32,916 bases of DNA from Dyella sp. SG609 (GCF_012275375.1 NZ_JAAZQJ010000019.1:1-32916), one strand, 5' to 3'. Counted from the first letter of the stretch, positions 14,827 to 24,172 are shown. Notes: generated by a model not told the origin, from the sequence alone. Numbers and translations are program-made.

Positions 14827-16584
14827 ATGCCGACCCTTCGCCCCCGCCTGCTCGCCCTGGGCCTGGCCGCCCTGCTGGGCACCCCCGCCGCCTTCGCCGC
14901 CGACACGCCGGAAAAGCAGCCCGAGCAGCCGCCGCTGAGCGCACAGACGCAGCGCTCCGGCGGCGACATGCCGGCCGAACAGCAGCGGCTGAACTTCGAT
15001 CACGCCGAGCTGCACTTCGCGGTGGACATCCCCAAGGAGACGCTGGACGCCACGGCGCGGCTCACCTTCAGCGCGCGCGCAGCGACCGACGTGCTGCTGC
15101 TGGACCTGGATCCGGAGCTGAAGATCAGCGGCATCGCACTGGACGGCAAGGCCTTGCCGACCAGCGCCTGGAGCAACCCTGACGGCCGCCTGCGGATTTC
15201 CCTGACCAAGCCGCTGGCCAAGGGCGGCAAGACCACGGTGGAGATCCGCTACGGCGGCAAGCCGCACGTGGCCAAGCGCGCGCCCTGGGACGGCGGCTTC
15301 GTATGGGCCAAGACCGAGGACGGCCAGCCGTGGATCGCCACCGCGGTGGAAGGCGAAGGCTGCGACATGTTCTGGCCGTGCATCGACCATCCGATGGGCA
15401 AGCCCGACCTGGTCGACACCTATGTCACCGTGCCCAAGTCGCTGGCGGCGCCGGGCAACGGCGTGCTGGTGGACATCAAGGATGCGGGCGCGAACCACAC
15501 CTACCATTGGCGCGCCAAGCATCCGACCACCTATGCGATCTCGCTCAATATCGGCCCGTTCGACGTGCTGAAGGGCGACTACAAGAGCCATTACGGCAAC
15601 ACCATCCCGATGCAGATGTGGTACCTGCGCGGCCACGAGGCGCAGGCGAAGCAGCTGTTCGGCGAGTTTCCGCGCATGCTCGACTTCTTCGAGGAGCAGA
15701 TCGGCCCCTACCCGTTCGGCGACGAGAAGATGGGCGTGGTGGAAACGCCGCATCTGGGCATGGAGCACCAGACCATCAATGCCTACGGCAACGGCTACCC
15801 GCGCAGCGAGTTCGGCTTCGACTGGCTGCTGCAGCACGAGTTCTCGCATGAGTGGTTCGGCAACCAGGTGACCAATGTCGACTGGGACGACATGTGGATC
15901 CACGAGGGTTTCGGCACCTATATGCAGCCGCTGTACGGCCAGTATCTGTACGGCGACATGCCCTACTTCTCGATGCTGCAGACCGAGCGCACGGCGGTGA
16001 AGAACGTGCACCCGATCGTGGCCGGCCGCCATCAGTTCGAGCACGAGGTGTACGACGCCGACACCGGTCCGGCCAACGACATCTACTACAAGGGCTCGCT
16101 GATGCTGCACACGCTGCGGCAGACGATCGGCGACAAGGCCTTCTTCGAGACGGTGCGCCGGCTGGTGTACGGCCGCCCGGATCCCAAGCCTGGCAATTTC
16201 GCACCGCACTATGCGACGACGCGCGATTACATCGATATCGTCAAGCAGGTGACCGGGAAGGATATGGGCTGGTTCTTCGATGTGTACCTGTACGAATCCG
16301 CATTGCCGGCGCTGGAAGTGAAGCGCGAGGGCGACACGGTGTCGCTGCACTGGAAGGTGCCGCACGACAAGCCGTTCCCGATGCCGGTAGAGGTGCAGGT
16401 GGGCGACACCATGCAGACGCTGCCGATGGCGGATGGCAACGGTTCGCTGAAGGCGCCGGCCGGGGCGCTGGTGGTGGTGGACCCGCGCAGCAAGGTGCTG
16501 CGCGACCTGCCGCACGTCGACGCGTACCGGCAGTGGAAGAAGGAAGAGATGGAGAAGCAGGCTAAGGCGAAGAAGAAGGGGTAA
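14827..16584 (+). CDS. Secreted M1-family metallo-aminopeptidase
   Basis: The protein has 585 residues from ATG 14827 (GGGAG upstream; an 11-residue longer start rejected). A signal peptide (residues 1-25, MPTLRPRLLALGLAALLG) implies a periplasmic or secreted enzyme. The zinc site is HEFSH at 337-341 with the third ligand Glu360 in WIHEGFGTY (exact 18-residue spacing), and a catalytic Tyr-bearing segment DIYYKGSLMLHTLR. The exopeptidase motif normally GxMEN is GMEHQ here (311-315), in a context TPHLGMEHQTINAYG. It cleaves N-terminal residues from peptides. At 585 residues it lacks most of the large C-terminal domain of PepN (~870), as in leukotriene-A4-hydrolase-like members. A Lys-rich end (EEMEKQAKAKKKG) is unusual. 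Confidence 0.88.
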   Translation: MPTLRPRLLALGLAALLGTPAAFAADTPEKQPEQPPLSAQTQRSGGDMPAEQQRLNFDHAELHFAVDIPKETLDATARLTFSARAATDVLLLDLDPELKISGIALDGKALPTSAWSNPDGRLRISLTKPLAKGGKTTVEIRYGGKPHVAKRAPWDGGFVWAKTEDGQPWIATAVEGEGCDMFWPCIDHPMGKPDLVDTYVTVPKSLAAPGNGVLVDIKDAGANHTYHWRAKHPTTYAISLNIGPFDVLKGDYKSHYGNTIPMQMWYLRGHEAQAKQLFGEFPRMLDFFEEQIGPYPFGDEKMGVVETPHLGMEHQTINAYGNGYPRSEFGFDWLLQHEFSHEWFGNQVTNVDWDDMWIHEGFGTYMQPLYGQYLYGDMPYFSMLQTERTAVKNVHPIVAGRHQFEHEVYDADTGPANDIYYKGSLMLHTLRQTIGDKAFFETVRRLVYGRPDPKPGNFAPHYATTRDYIDIVKQVTGKDMGWFFDVYLYESALPALEVKREGDTVSLHWKVPHDKPFPMPVEVQVGDTMQTLPMADGNGSLKAPAGALVVVDPRSKVLRDLPHVDAYRQWKKEEMEKQAKAKKKG

Positions 16585-16602
16585 TCGCCCGCCCTGCTTT
16601 TG

Positions 16603-16756
16603 CCCCCTCTCCCCTCCGGGGAGAGGGTTGGGGTGAGGGGCCGGTCGGAGCGAAGCACTGAGGGCTACCGCTGCCTGAAAGCTCTACCTCGCTTCGCCCG
16701 AACCCGGCCGCAAGCCCCGCCCCCTCACCCCGGCCCTCTCCCCGGCGGGGAGAGGG
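16603..16756. repeat. Dispersed repeat family 2, inverted pair between convergent genes
   Basis: CCCTCTCCCCTCCGGGGAGAG with GGTTGGGGTGAGGGG (16603-16640) faces CCCCTCACCCCGGCCCTCTC with GGGGAGAGGG (16721-16756). The copies are in opposite orientation, about 80 nt apart, and can form a long stem between the convergent M1 and DUF4126 genes. The right copy supplies the C-terminal Ser-Pro-Pro-Gly-Arg-Gly-Pro-Gly tail and stop of the DUF4126 gene. Confidence 0.85.
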
Positions 16757-17366
16757 AGGTGGAAGGCTCCGCCGAAGAACCAAACAACCGCCGCAACGTA
16801 CGAAACACCACCCGCACCCCCCGCACGATCTTCGGCAACAACCACACCATCAACACCACGAACAAGCCCAGCACCACCAGCAGCGCCAGCGGGTGCTGCC
16901 ACATCAGGTAGAACATGCCGGCCCAGGTGAGGTCTTCGCTCACGCTGGCGCCCCAGTTGCTGAAAGGCTCCGGCGAGGTGTTGATCAGCGCGCGCGTGCC
17001 GGACTTGGCCAGATGCGTGCTCGACACCAGCGCACCGCCGAGCAGCGCCGCGGCAGCCTGCATCGCCGGCGACGCATCCTTGAACACTCCCCACGCCAGC
17101 AGCGTCCCGGCGGGGATACGGATAAAGGTGTGGATCGCGTCCCACGCGCTGTCGAACGCGGGAATCTTGTCGGCGAGGAATTCGCCGAGCATCAGCACGC
17201 CGGAGACGATCAGCACCCAGTTGTCGCCGAGCATCTCCAGCCCCGGTGGCAGGTGCACCACGCCGAAACGGCCGAGCAGGCCGGCCAGGAAGACGGTGGC
17301 GTATAGGCGCACGCCGCTGGCCCAGGCCAGGCCGCCGGCGAGCGCGACGTTCGATAGCGTGTCCAT
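16725..17366 (-). CDS. DUF4126 inner-membrane protein
   Basis: The protein has 213 residues; ATG 17366 is preceded by GGAGG. DUF4126 hallmarks are the opening LAGGLAWASGVRLYATVFLAGLLGRFG, the LVLLGEFLADKIPAFDSAWD-like helix (here VLMLGEFLADKIPAFDSAWD) and repeated Gly/Ala-rich segments. Four to five membrane passes are visible (about 5-30, 48-65, 83-98, 104-122, 152-180). Function of the family is unknown. The last ~17 residues (SSAEPSTSLSPPGRGPG) are encoded by a repeat of family 2, so the natural C-terminus was probably near TLRRLFG. It converges with the M1 gene and is not clearly in an operon. Confidence 0.82.
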   Translation of the reverse strand: MDTLSNVALAGGLAWASGVRLYATVFLAGLLGRFGVVHLPPGLEMLGDNWVLIVSGVLMLGEFLADKIPAFDSAWDAIHTFIRIPAGTLLAWGVFKDASPAMQAAAALLGGALVSSTHLAKSGTRALINTSPEPFSNWGASVSEDLTWAGMFYLMWQHPLALLVVLGLFVVLMVWLLPKIVRGVRVVFRTLRRLFGSSAEPSTSLSPPGRGPG

Positions 17367-17408
17367 GGCGGGCCTCCGCGGGTGCGTCGGCGCTTATGTA
17401 GCACAGGC

Positions 17409-17445
17409 GTAGGTTGGGGTTCGCCTGCGGCTCACCCCAACCTAC
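17409..17445. repeat. Dispersed repeat family 1, single palindrome
   Basis: GTAGGTTGGGGTTCGCCTGC with GGCTCACCCCAACCTAC, located between the DUF4126 start and the prc terminator; third copy in the window. Confidence 0.85.
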
Positions 17446-17466
17446 GCCGGGTGGTGCATGGGGCAT

Positions 17467-17496
17467 AAAAAAAGCGGCGCTTTCGCGCCGCCTTTT
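17467..17496 (-). terminator. Intrinsic terminator of the mre-to-prc gene block
   Basis: In the minus direction GCGGCGC-GAAA-GCGCCGC is followed by seven T; it lies just after the prc stop at 17515 and is the only strong intrinsic terminator I see between mreB and this point. Confidence 0.88.
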
Positions 17497-17514
17497 GTGC
17501 TTCTCTGCCGAGGC

Positions 17515-19761
17515 TCAGTGCGAACCGGGCGCCGCATTCGTCTCCGGCGTGGCCGCCGCGGTGGCGCTCGGCGAGAACTTGCCGCCGTACGGCAGCACCT
17601 CGGCCGCCAGCTTGGCGTCGCCCTTGATCAGGCCCACGGCGTCGAACAGGATGTGCGCCGTTTCGTCCAGCTGCGGGTCGGCGGCCTTCTTGGCGTCGTC
17701 TTCCTGCTTGAGCTGGGACTTCAGGCTGCGCTCGTTCGGGTTGAGGCCGTCGTCCAGGCCGTCGCGGTCGTCGTTGAAGCTGTTGCCGTCGATGGCCTTG
17801 TGGCGGGCGCGGAAGTCGGCCTGGATGCCTTCCTGTTCCTTGCGCTCGGCCTGGCGCTGGGCGAGGTTGAGCGAGATGGTGGTCTTGTCGCGCATCTTCC
17901 GGTACTGCGCCAGCTCGTCGAGCATCAGCTTCCAGCCCGGCGCCTTGGCCGCGCGCGCATCGTGCTTGGCCTGCAGCTGGCCCAGATAGGCCTTCAGGTC
18001 GGCCACCGGCTTGTAGTCCGGCGCGGGCGCGATCTGCGTCCACTGCAGGGCGTTGTCGTAGGTGGATTCGCCGAAGTCCTTCTCGTCGCCGCTCTTGGGG
18101 AAGCCGATGTCCGGCGTCACGCCCTTGAGCTGGGTGGAGCCGCCGTTGATGCGGAAGAACTCGGCGATGGTCATCTTCAGCTCGCCCAGCTGCGGCTTTT
18201 CCTTGGTGCGGCTGGCGAAGCGGTCGAGGTCGACCAGGTTCTGCACGGTGCCCTTGCCGAAGGTGGGCTGGCCGATGATCAGGCCGCGGCCGTAGTCCTG
18301 GATGGCGGCGGCGAAGATTTCCGAAGCCGAGGCCGAGCCGCGGTTGACCAGCACCGCCATCGGGCCGCTCCAGGCCATGCCCGGATCGTCGTCGCCCTGC
18401 ACGTCCACCTGGCCGCGCGCGTCGCGCACCTGCACCACCGGGCCCTTGTCGATGAACAGGCCGGTGAGCTCGTTCGCCTCGGTAAGCGAACCGCCGCCGT
18501 TGTTGCGCAGGTCCATGATCACGCCTTCCACGCCGGCCTGCTTCAGCTCGCCGAGCAGCTTGGACACGTCGCGGGTGGCGCTCTTGAAGTTCTTGTCGCC
18601 TTCGCGGCGCGCGCCGAAGTCGGAATAGAAGGTGGGCAGGTCGATCACGCCGATCTTGCGGCTGACGTTGCCGTCCTTGATCTCGATGATCTTCTTCTTG
18701 GCGGCCTGCTCTTCGATGCTGACCTTCTGGCGCACCAGCGAGATCACCTCGTGCTTGCCGTCCACGCCCACGTCGGCGGGCAGGATCTCCAGCCGCACGG
18801 TGGTGTCCTTCTTGCCGCGGATCAGCTTGACCACGTCGTCGTTGCGCCAGCCGATCACGTCGACGATGGCGCCGTCGGCGCCCTGGCCCACGCCGACGAT
18901 GCGGTCGCCCGCATGCACCTTGCCGGACTTGGCGGCCGGGCCGGCCGGCACCACTTCGCTGACCACCACGTATTCGTCGCGCACGCCCAGCACCGCGCCG
19001 ATGCCTTCCAGCGACAGCTTCATGGAGATGTCGAAGTTTTCCGCCGCGCGCGGGCCGAGGTAGTCGGTGTGCGGGTCGGTGGATTCGGCATAGGCGTTCA
19101 TGAACGACTGGAACGCGTCCTCGCCGTCCAGCTGGCGCACGCGCTCGATGTAGTTGGCGTAGCGCTTGTCCAGGGTCTTGCGGATCTCGTCGTCGCTCTT
19201 GCCGGCCAGCTTCAGGCGCAGCCAGTCGTTGGTGGTGCGCTCGCGCCACAGGGTGTCGAGCTCGGCCTGGTCCTTGGGCCAGTCGGCCTTCTTGCGGTCG
19301 TAGGCGTAGGTCTCGTTGGTGTCGAGCTTGAAGCCCTTCTTGAGCAGCTCGCGCGCGTAGCTCATGCGGTCGACGGCGCGCTGCACGTAGAGGTTGAACA
19401 CCGAGAACGGGCCGGAGAGGTCCTGGTTCCAGATAGCGTCGTCGAACTGCGTCTTCAGCGGCGCGAACTTGGCCATGTCGGCCTGGGTGAAGAACACCTT
19501 CTCACCGTCCAACGCGTCGAAGTAGGCCTTGAAGATCTTGGCCGACATGGCGTCGTCGAGCGGCTGCGCGTCGTAGTGGAAACGCGTGAGGAAGCGCGCG
19601 GAAAGCTGCGCCGCCTGGGCCTGGGTGAGCGTGGCCTTCAGCGGCAGCGACGAGGCCTTGCGGCCGGTGGTGCCGCCGGTGAGGTCCGCGGCCGACTGCG
19701 CTTGCGCGCCGCCGACGGTGAAGGCGAGCAGCAATGCGAGCGAGACGGTACGCAGTTTCAT
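17515..19761 (-). CDS. prc: Periplasmic tail-specific protease Prc/Tsp (S41)
   Basis: The protein has 748 residues from ATG 19761. A signal peptide runs to about residue 22 (MKLRTVSLALLLAFTVGGAQA). Order: helical N-terminal Tsp domain (~40-240), PDZ (~240-320; SLEGIGAVLGVRDEYVVVSEV), S41 catalytic domain with VNRGSASASEIFAAA (nucleophile Ser about 472) and TFGKGTVQ (general-base Lys about 502), and the DUF3340 C-terminal domain (~560-690). It degrades proteins by their C-termini, in E. coli including PBP3 processing and the peptidoglycan hydrolase MepS. Start is 10 nt after lipA stop, so it ends the block. It closes a gene cluster that also holds peptidoglycan genes, which fits a role in wall control. 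Confidence 0.9.
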   Translation of the reverse strand: MKLRTVSLALLLAFTVGGAQAQSAADLTGGTTGRKASSLPLKATLTQAQAAQLSARFLTRFHYDAQPLDDAMSAKIFKAYFDALDGEKVFFTQADMAKFAPLKTQFDDAIWNQDLSGPFSVFNLYVQRAVDRMSYARELLKKGFKLDTNETYAYDRKKADWPKDQAELDTLWRERTTNDWLRLKLAGKSDDEIRKTLDKRYANYIERVRQLDGEDAFQSFMNAYAESTDPHTDYLGPRAAENFDISMKLSLEGIGAVLGVRDEYVVVSEVVPAGPAAKSGKVHAGDRIVGVGQGADGAIVDVIGWRNDDVVKLIRGKKDTTVRLEILPADVGVDGKHEVISLVRQKVSIEEQAAKKKIIEIKDGNVSRKIGVIDLPTFYSDFGARREGDKNFKSATRDVSKLLGELKQAGVEGVIMDLRNNGGGSLTEANELTGLFIDKGPVVQVRDARGQVDVQGDDDPGMAWSGPMAVLVNRGSASASEIFAAAIQDYGRGLIIGQPTFGKGTVQNLVDLDRFASRTKEKPQLGELKMTIAEFFRINGGSTQLKGVTPDIGFPKSGDEKDFGESTYDNALQWTQIAPAPDYKPVADLKAYLGQLQAKHDARAAKAPGWKLMLDELAQYRKMRDKTTISLNLAQRQAERKEQEGIQADFRARHKAIDGNSFNDDRDGLDDGLNPNERSLKSQLKQEDDAKKAADPQLDETAHILFDAVGLIKGDAKLAAEVLPYGGKFSPSATAAATPETNAAPGSH

Positions 19762-19771
19762 GAAGTTCTCT

Positions 19772-20788
19772 TTAGGCATGCTCGGTGACACCAGCGGCGT
19801 GGGCTTGCAGGTCGGCGTGATAGGACGAGCGCACCAGCGGGCCGGAAGCGACGTGGCCGAAGCCCATCGCCTCGCCGGCTTCGCGCAGCGCCTCGAATTC
19901 GTCGGGAGTCCAGTAGCGCACGACCGGGTGGTGATGCGGCGTGGGCTGCAGGTACTGGCCGATGGTGATCATGTCCACGTCATGGGCGCGTAGATCGCGC
20001 ATGGTCTCCAGCACCTGCTCCATGGTCTCGCCCAGGCCCAGCATGATGCCGGACTTGGTGGGGACTTCCGGATGCTGCGCCTTGAAGCGCTTGAGCAGGT
20101 CCAGCGACCACTGGTAGTCCGCGCCCGGGCGCACTTCGCGGTAGAGGTGCGGCACGGTTTCCAGGTTGTGGTTGAACACGTCCGGCGGGAAATCCTTCAG
20201 CACTTCCAGCGCGCGCTCCATGCGGCCCTTGCCGCGGAAGTCGGGCGTGAGGATCTCGATCTTGATGTCGGGGCTGGCATGGCGCGTGGCGCGGATGCAG
20301 GCGGCGAAATGCTCGGCGCCGCCGTCGCGCAGGTCGTCGCGGTCGACCGAGGTGATCACCACGTAGCGCAGGCGCATGTCGCGGATGGTCTCGGCCAGGC
20401 GGGCGGGCTCGAGCGGATCGGGCGCGGCCGGGCGGCCGTGGGCCACGTCGCAGAACGAGCAGCGGCGGGTGCACACCTCGCCGAGGATCATGAAGGTGGC
20501 GGTGCCCTTGCTGAAGCATTCGTGGATGTTCGGGCAGGAGGCTTCCTCGCACACCGTCACCAGCGAGTTCTCGCGCAGGCGCGCCTTCAGCTGCTGCACG
20601 GCGTTGCCCTGCGGCAGGCGCACGCGGATCCAGCTGGGCTTGCGCAGCACGGGGGTTTCGGTTTCGAAGCCGGCGCGGTTGCGCGCGATCTTGTCGTTGC
20701 CGAGCTGCTTTTCGACCGCTTGTTTGTCGGCGGGCGTGCCGCTGACGACGCTGATCGGGATGACCTTGGAGGGGGACATATCGCTCAT
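19772..20788 (-). CDS. lipA: Lipoyl synthase (radical SAM)
   Basis: The protein has 338 residues. Two iron-sulfur clusters are evident: auxiliary cluster cysteines in [12 protein letters not shown] (Cys80, 85, 91) and the radical SAM motif CTRRCSFC (Cys106, 110, 113), plus the C-terminal RSSY ligand loop. It inserts sulfur at C6 and C8 of octanoyl groups on the E2 and H proteins. It is 10 nt after lipB, as in most gammaproteobacteria. The N-terminal 40 residues ([20 protein letters not shown]) are longer than in E. coli but typical of this lineage. The shine-dalgarno before ATG 20788 is weak, suggesting coupling to lipB translation. Confidence 0.97.
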   Translation of the reverse strand: MSDMSPSKVIPISVVSGTPADKQAVEKQLGNDKIARNRAGFETETPVLRKPSWIRVRLPQGNAVQQLKARLRENSLVTVCEEASCPNIHECFSKGTATFMILGEVCTRRCSFCDVAHGRPAAPDPLEPARLAETIRDMRLRYVVITSVDRDDLRDGGAEHFAACIRATRHASPDIKIEILTPDFRGKGRMERALEVLKDFPPDVFNHNLETVPHLYREVRPGADYQWSLDLLKRFKAQHPEVPTKSGIMLGLGETMEQVLETMRDLRAHDVDMITIGQYLQPTPHHHPVVRYWTPDEFEALREAGEAMGFGHVASGPLVRSSYHADLQAHAAGVTEHA

Positions 20789-20798
20789 GTAGGCAAGC

Positions 20799-21467
20799 TC
20801 AGACCGCTACGCGAGCGGGTAGTTCGGGGATGACGGGAGCGGCGGACTCGGCGGTGAAATCGAACTGGCGGCAGAACTCCTCGACCAGTGCGTCTTCCAC
20901 CTCCGCCAGCCGCGACGGACCGCCCAAGTCTAGCACCTGGGTGACCTGCAAACCCTTGTAGCCGCAAGGGTTGATGCGGTGGAACGGCTCCAGGTCCATG
21001 TTCACGTTGAAGGCCAGGCCGTGGAAGCTGCAGCCCCGCCGCACGCGCAGGCCCAGGGCGGCCACCTTGGCGCCGGCCACGTAGACGCCGGGGGCGCCGT
21101 CCAGGCGGGCCGCGCCGATGTTCCAGCGCTCCAGGGTGTCGATGATGGCCTGCTCGATCTTGCACACCATCTCGCGCACGCCGACGCCGGCGCGGCGCAG
21201 GTCGATCAGCGGATAGGCCACGATCTGGCCGGGGCCGTGATAGGTGACCTGGCCGCCGCGGTCCACCGGCACCACCGAGATCTCGCCGGGCGCCAGCACG
21301 TGCTCCATCTTGCCGGCCTGGCCCAGGGTGAACACCGGATCGTGCTCCAGCACCCACAGCTCGTCGGGGGTGTCAGGGCCGCGCTGGTCGGTGAACGCGC
21401 TCATGGCCTTCCAGGTCGCCTCGTAGGGCTGGCGGCCGAGGCGGCGGATTTTCAGCGGCTGGGACAT
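20799..21467 (-). CDS. lipB: Octanoyltransferase
   Basis: The protein has 222 residues from ATG 21467; an upstream frame reaching 21554 is Pro/Arg-rich and rejected. Motifs are [11 protein letters not shown] (71-81), AGAKVAALG with the conserved Lys134, and NPCGYKGL with the acyl-accepting Cys168. It transfers octanoyl from acyl carrier protein to lipoyl domains, before LipA. The start lacks a strong shine-dalgarno. The gap to ybeD (142 nt) holds a strong hairpin, so lipBA may have separate expression control. Confidence 0.95.
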   Translation of the reverse strand: MSQPLKIRRLGRQPYEATWKAMSAFTDQRGPDTPDELWVLEHDPVFTLGQAGKMEHVLAPGEISVVPVDRGGQVTYHGPGQIVAYPLIDLRRAGVGVREMVCKIEQAIIDTLERWNIGAARLDGAPGVYVAGAKVAALGLRVRRGCSFHGLAFNVNMDLEPFHRINPCGYKGLQVTQVLDLGGPSRLAEVEDALVEEFCRQFDFTAESAAPVIPELPARVAV

Positions 21468-21575
21468 GGGGACAACCAGGAAACGTAGAGGGTCGGGATG
21501 AGGTGCGGCCGGGTTCCGGGGCTTGCAAGGGCGCGGAGCGCGTCTCCGCGGCACCGATACGGCCGGCCCGAAACG

Positions 21576-21603
21576 GCGCGGGCCGGGAAAACCCGGCCCG
21601 CGC
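21576..21603 (-). terminator. GC-rich hairpin between ybeD and lipB
   Basis: Perfect 12-bp arms GCGCGGGCCGGG/CCCGGCCCGCGC around AAAA, starting about 6 nt after the ybeD stop. No T-run on the minus strand, so probably an attenuator or 3' protector, not a full stop. Confidence 0.5.
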
Positions 21604-21609
21604 GTGGGG

Positions 21610-21900
21610 TTACAGCGTGAAGCGGATATCCGGGTCGGCGCGCAGGCTGGCGTGCGCCTGGTCGTACTGCTCGCGGTTCTCGCAGCGGAAACTGACCGTG
21701 ACCGAGAGGAAATTGCCTTCGCGCGAGCTGCGGTGCTTCACCGTCTCGTGCAGCACGTGCAGGCCGATGCCCTCCAGGATCGCCGGCACGCGCTTGGGCA
21801 GGTCCGCATTGGCGTTGCCCATGGCGGTGATTTCGAATTCGCCGGGGAACTGGAAACCCTGGCCTTCGTTCTGCGCCTTGATCGAATCGATGTCCTGCAT
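21610..21900 (-). CDS. ybeD: YbeD-family small protein (DUF493)
   Basis: The protein has 96 residues and begins 15 nt after dacA. It fits the DUF493 (UPF0250) fold: [20 protein letters not shown], then [21 protein letters not shown] and a closing helix/strand ([20 protein letters not shown]). The family is an ACT-like small cytoplasmic protein encoded next to lipB in many gammaproteobacteria; its role is not known, though a regulatory one is suspected from the fold. Placement dacA-ybeD-lipB-lipA is the classical order. Confidence 0.92.
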   Translation of the reverse strand: MQDIDSIKAQNEGQGFQFPGEFEITAMGNANADLPKRVPAILEGIGLHVLHETVKHRSSREGNFLSVTVSFRCENREQYDQAHASLRADPDIRFTL

Positions 21901-21915
21901 GGCGGTACCTCGTGC

Positions 21916-23154
21916 TTACTTCTTGGCTTCGTCAGGCTTCTTGTCGCTGTGGAACCACAGCATGATGCTGTCCCACAGGCGGCCGAAGAAGCCGGCCTGC
22001 GGCGCGTCCTCCAGCGCCACCAGCGGCAGGTTCTGCACCGGCTGGCCGTCCAGGGTGACGCGCAGCGTGCCGATCTGCTGGCCCTTGGTGAACGGGGCGA
22101 TGAGGGTGGCGGGCACGTCCACGGTGGCCTTGAGCTTGTCGTAGTCGCCGCGCTTGACGGTGACCAGCACGTTCTCGCCCACGCCCAGCGGCACCTGGTC
22201 GGTCTTGCCCTTCCACAGGCGCGGCGTGGCCAGCGGCTTGTTGGCGTCGTAGAGCTTGTGGGTTTCGTAGAAGCGGAAGCCGTAGTTCATCAGCGCCAGC
22301 GCGGCATCGGCGCGCGCCTTCTCGCTGCTGGCGCCCATCACGATGGCGATCATGCGCGCCTCGCCCTGCTTGGCCGAGGCGGCCAGGCAGAAGCCGGCGG
22401 CGGCGGTGTGGCCGGTCTTGATGCCGTCGACGCTGGGGTCGCGCCACAGCAGCAGGTTGCGGTTGTGCTGCTTGATGCCGTTCCACTCGAAGTCCTTCAC
22501 CGCCGAGATGGCGTAGTCCTCGGGGAAGTCGTGGATCAGCGCGCGCGACAGCAGGGCGATGTCGCGGGCGGTGGTGTAGTGGTTGGCGATCGGGTAGCCG
22601 GAAGCGTTCTGGAAGTTGGAATTGACCATGCCCAGCTGCTTGGCGTACGCGTTCATCAGGTTGGCGAACGCGCCTTCGCTGCCGGCGGTGTGCTCGGCCA
22701 GCGCGATGGCGGCGTCGTTGCCGGACTGGATGATCATGCCGTACAGCAGGTCCTTCAGCGGCACCTGGCTGTTGAGCTTGAGGAAGCTGGTGGAACCGTC
22801 GGTGCCGGCGCCGCCGCTGCGCCAGGCGTTCTCGCTGATGGTCACCTGGTCGTTCATGTGGACCTTGCCGTTGGCGACCTCGGCCGAGACCACGTAGTCG
22901 GTCATCACCTTGGTGATCGAGGCCGGCTCCACGCGCACGTCGGGGTCCTTGGCGGCGAGCACCTGGCCGGTGGCGTAGTCCATCAGCACCCAGCTCTTGC
23001 CGTCCACGTCCGGCGGCGGCGGCACCGGCGCTTCGGCCACCACCGGCCGCGGCACGGGCGCGGGCTTCGGGGGCGTCTGCTGGGCGACGGCGGCGGTGCC
23101 GATCACCAGGGCGGCGATGGCAAACGGAGCGAGGGTACGGCGGAGGAGATTCAT
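21916..23154 (-). CDS. dacA: D-alanyl-D-alanine carboxypeptidase (PBP5/6 type)
   Basis: The protein has 412 residues from ATG 23154, with a signal peptide to about residue 25 (AAVAQQ) and a Pro-rich stretch to residue 48. Penicillin-binding motifs are SITK (79-82), SGN in IIQSGNDAA, and KTG in DGIKTGHTAAAGF. A C-terminal PBP5-C domain is followed by an amphipathic end GFFGRLWDSIMLWFHS that anchors it to the outer face of the inner membrane. It trims the terminal D-Ala of pentapeptides, limiting crosslinks. It lies 58 nt after rlpA and 15 nt before ybeD. Confidence 0.95.
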   Translation of the reverse strand: MNLLRRTLAPFAIAALVIGTAAVAQQTPPKPAPVPRPVVAEAPVPPPPDVDGKSWVLMDYATGQVLAAKDPDVRVEPASITKVMTDYVVSAEVANGKVHMNDQVTISENAWRSGGAGTDGSTSFLKLNSQVPLKDLLYGMIIQSGNDAAIALAEHTAGSEGAFANLMNAYAKQLGMVNSNFQNASGYPIANHYTTARDIALLSRALIHDFPEDYAISAVKDFEWNGIKQHNRNLLLWRDPSVDGIKTGHTAAAGFCLAASAKQGEARMIAIVMGASSEKARADAALALMNYGFRFYETHKLYDANKPLATPRLWKGKTDQVPLGVGENVLVTVKRGDYDKLKATVDVPATLIAPFTKGQQIGTLRVTLDGQPVQNLPLVALEDAPQAGFFGRLWDSIMLWFHSDKKPDEAKK

Positions 23155-23212
23155 CGTTCTGAGAGGTCCGGTTTCGATAGGGCTGGCGCCGGAGCGCCGG
23201 AAGGGCAATGCG

Positions 23213-24172
23213 TCAGTCTACCGCGACCTGCGGACGCGGCAGTCCCATGTCTTCGATCCTGGCGGTGACTTCGTCGGCGCTGTCGACGTCGGCGATGGGT
23301 CCCACCCGCACGCGCCGCACGCTGCGGCCGTTGATTTGGGCATCCACCACCTGTACCGGCGCGAAATTCGCGCTGCGCAGCTTCTGCGCCACGCGCTCGG
23401 CATTGGCGTTGTCGGCGAAGGCGCCGACCTGCAGGTAGATGCCGGGCTTCGGCGGCGCACCGGCGCTGCTGCTGGCAACGGGTGCGGGCGGCGGCGGCGG
23501 CAGGTCCTGCAGCGGCTCGCCCGGCGTGATCGCGCGCACTTCCACCAGGCCGGTGCCCTTCGGGTACACGCCGATCTTCACCGCGGCGGCGTAGGAGAGA
23601 TCGATCAGGCGGTTGTCGTGGAACGGCCCGCGGTCGTTGATGCGCACGACCACGCTCTTGCCGTTCTCCAGGTTGGTGACGCGCGCGTAGCTCGGCAGCG
23701 GCAGCGTCTTGTGCGCCGCGCTGAACTGGTACATGTCGTATTCCTCGAGGCTCGAGGTCTTGTAGCCGTGGAACTTGTTGCCATAGAACGAGGCGATGCC
23801 GCGCTCCACGTAGCCGCTCGCGTTCGGCAGCACGGTGTAGGTCTGGCCGAGCACGCTGTAGGGCGACTTGTTGCCGTACAGCGCGCGCGGTTCCACTTTC
23901 GGCACGGGCTCGACCAGCTTGCTGATGTCCGGCGGCGGGCCATCCGGCACGCTGTCGGCGTTGTCGCGGTAGCGGCTGCTCTGCGGGCGGCTGACGTCGT
24001 CGTCGACGCCGCGGCGCGAACCGCCCTCCGGCGACGGCCGGTACGCCCCGCCGCTGCTGCTGCGCCCCGGCGTATAGCCGCCGGATTTCGACGGCCGCGG
24101 CTTGCTGCCGCCGCAACCGGCCAGGGCGAGCATGGCGACCGCCAGCAGCGGCAACGCGAGGCTGGGTTTCAT
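23213..24172 (-). CDS. rlpA: RlpA septal/outer-membrane lytic transglycosylase lipoprotein
   Basis: The protein has 319 residues. The signal ends in a lipobox LALAGC (Cys20), so it is an outer-membrane lipoprotein. Residues 25-110 are a low-complexity Ser/Pro/Arg linker. The double-psi beta-barrel (about 125-215) has GIASFYGNKFHGYKTSSLEEYDM and VVVRINDRGPFHDNRLIDLSYAAA with the family Asp/His. The C-terminal SPOR domain (about 245-319: GIYLQVGAFADNANAERVAQ) binds denuded glycan. In Pseudomonas RlpA cleaves such glycan. The start overlaps the mltB stop (ATGA). A continuous open frame through the mltB region (upstream to 25138) is an artefact of high GC and not a fusion. Confidence 0.93.
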   Translation of the reverse strand: MKPSLALPLLAVAMLALAGCGGSKPRPSKSGGYTPGRSSSGGAYRPSPEGGSRRGVDDDVSRPQSSRYRDNADSVPDGPPPDISKLVEPVPKVEPRALYGNKSPYSVLGQTYTVLPNASGYVERGIASFYGNKFHGYKTSSLEEYDMYQFSAAHKTLPLPSYARVTNLENGKSVVVRINDRGPFHDNRLIDLSYAAAVKIGVYPKGTGLVEVRAITPGEPLQDLPPPPPAPVASSSAGAPPKPGIYLQVGAFADNANAERVAQKLRSANFAPVQVVDAQINGRSVRRVRVGPIADVDSADEVTARIEDMGLPRPQVAVD

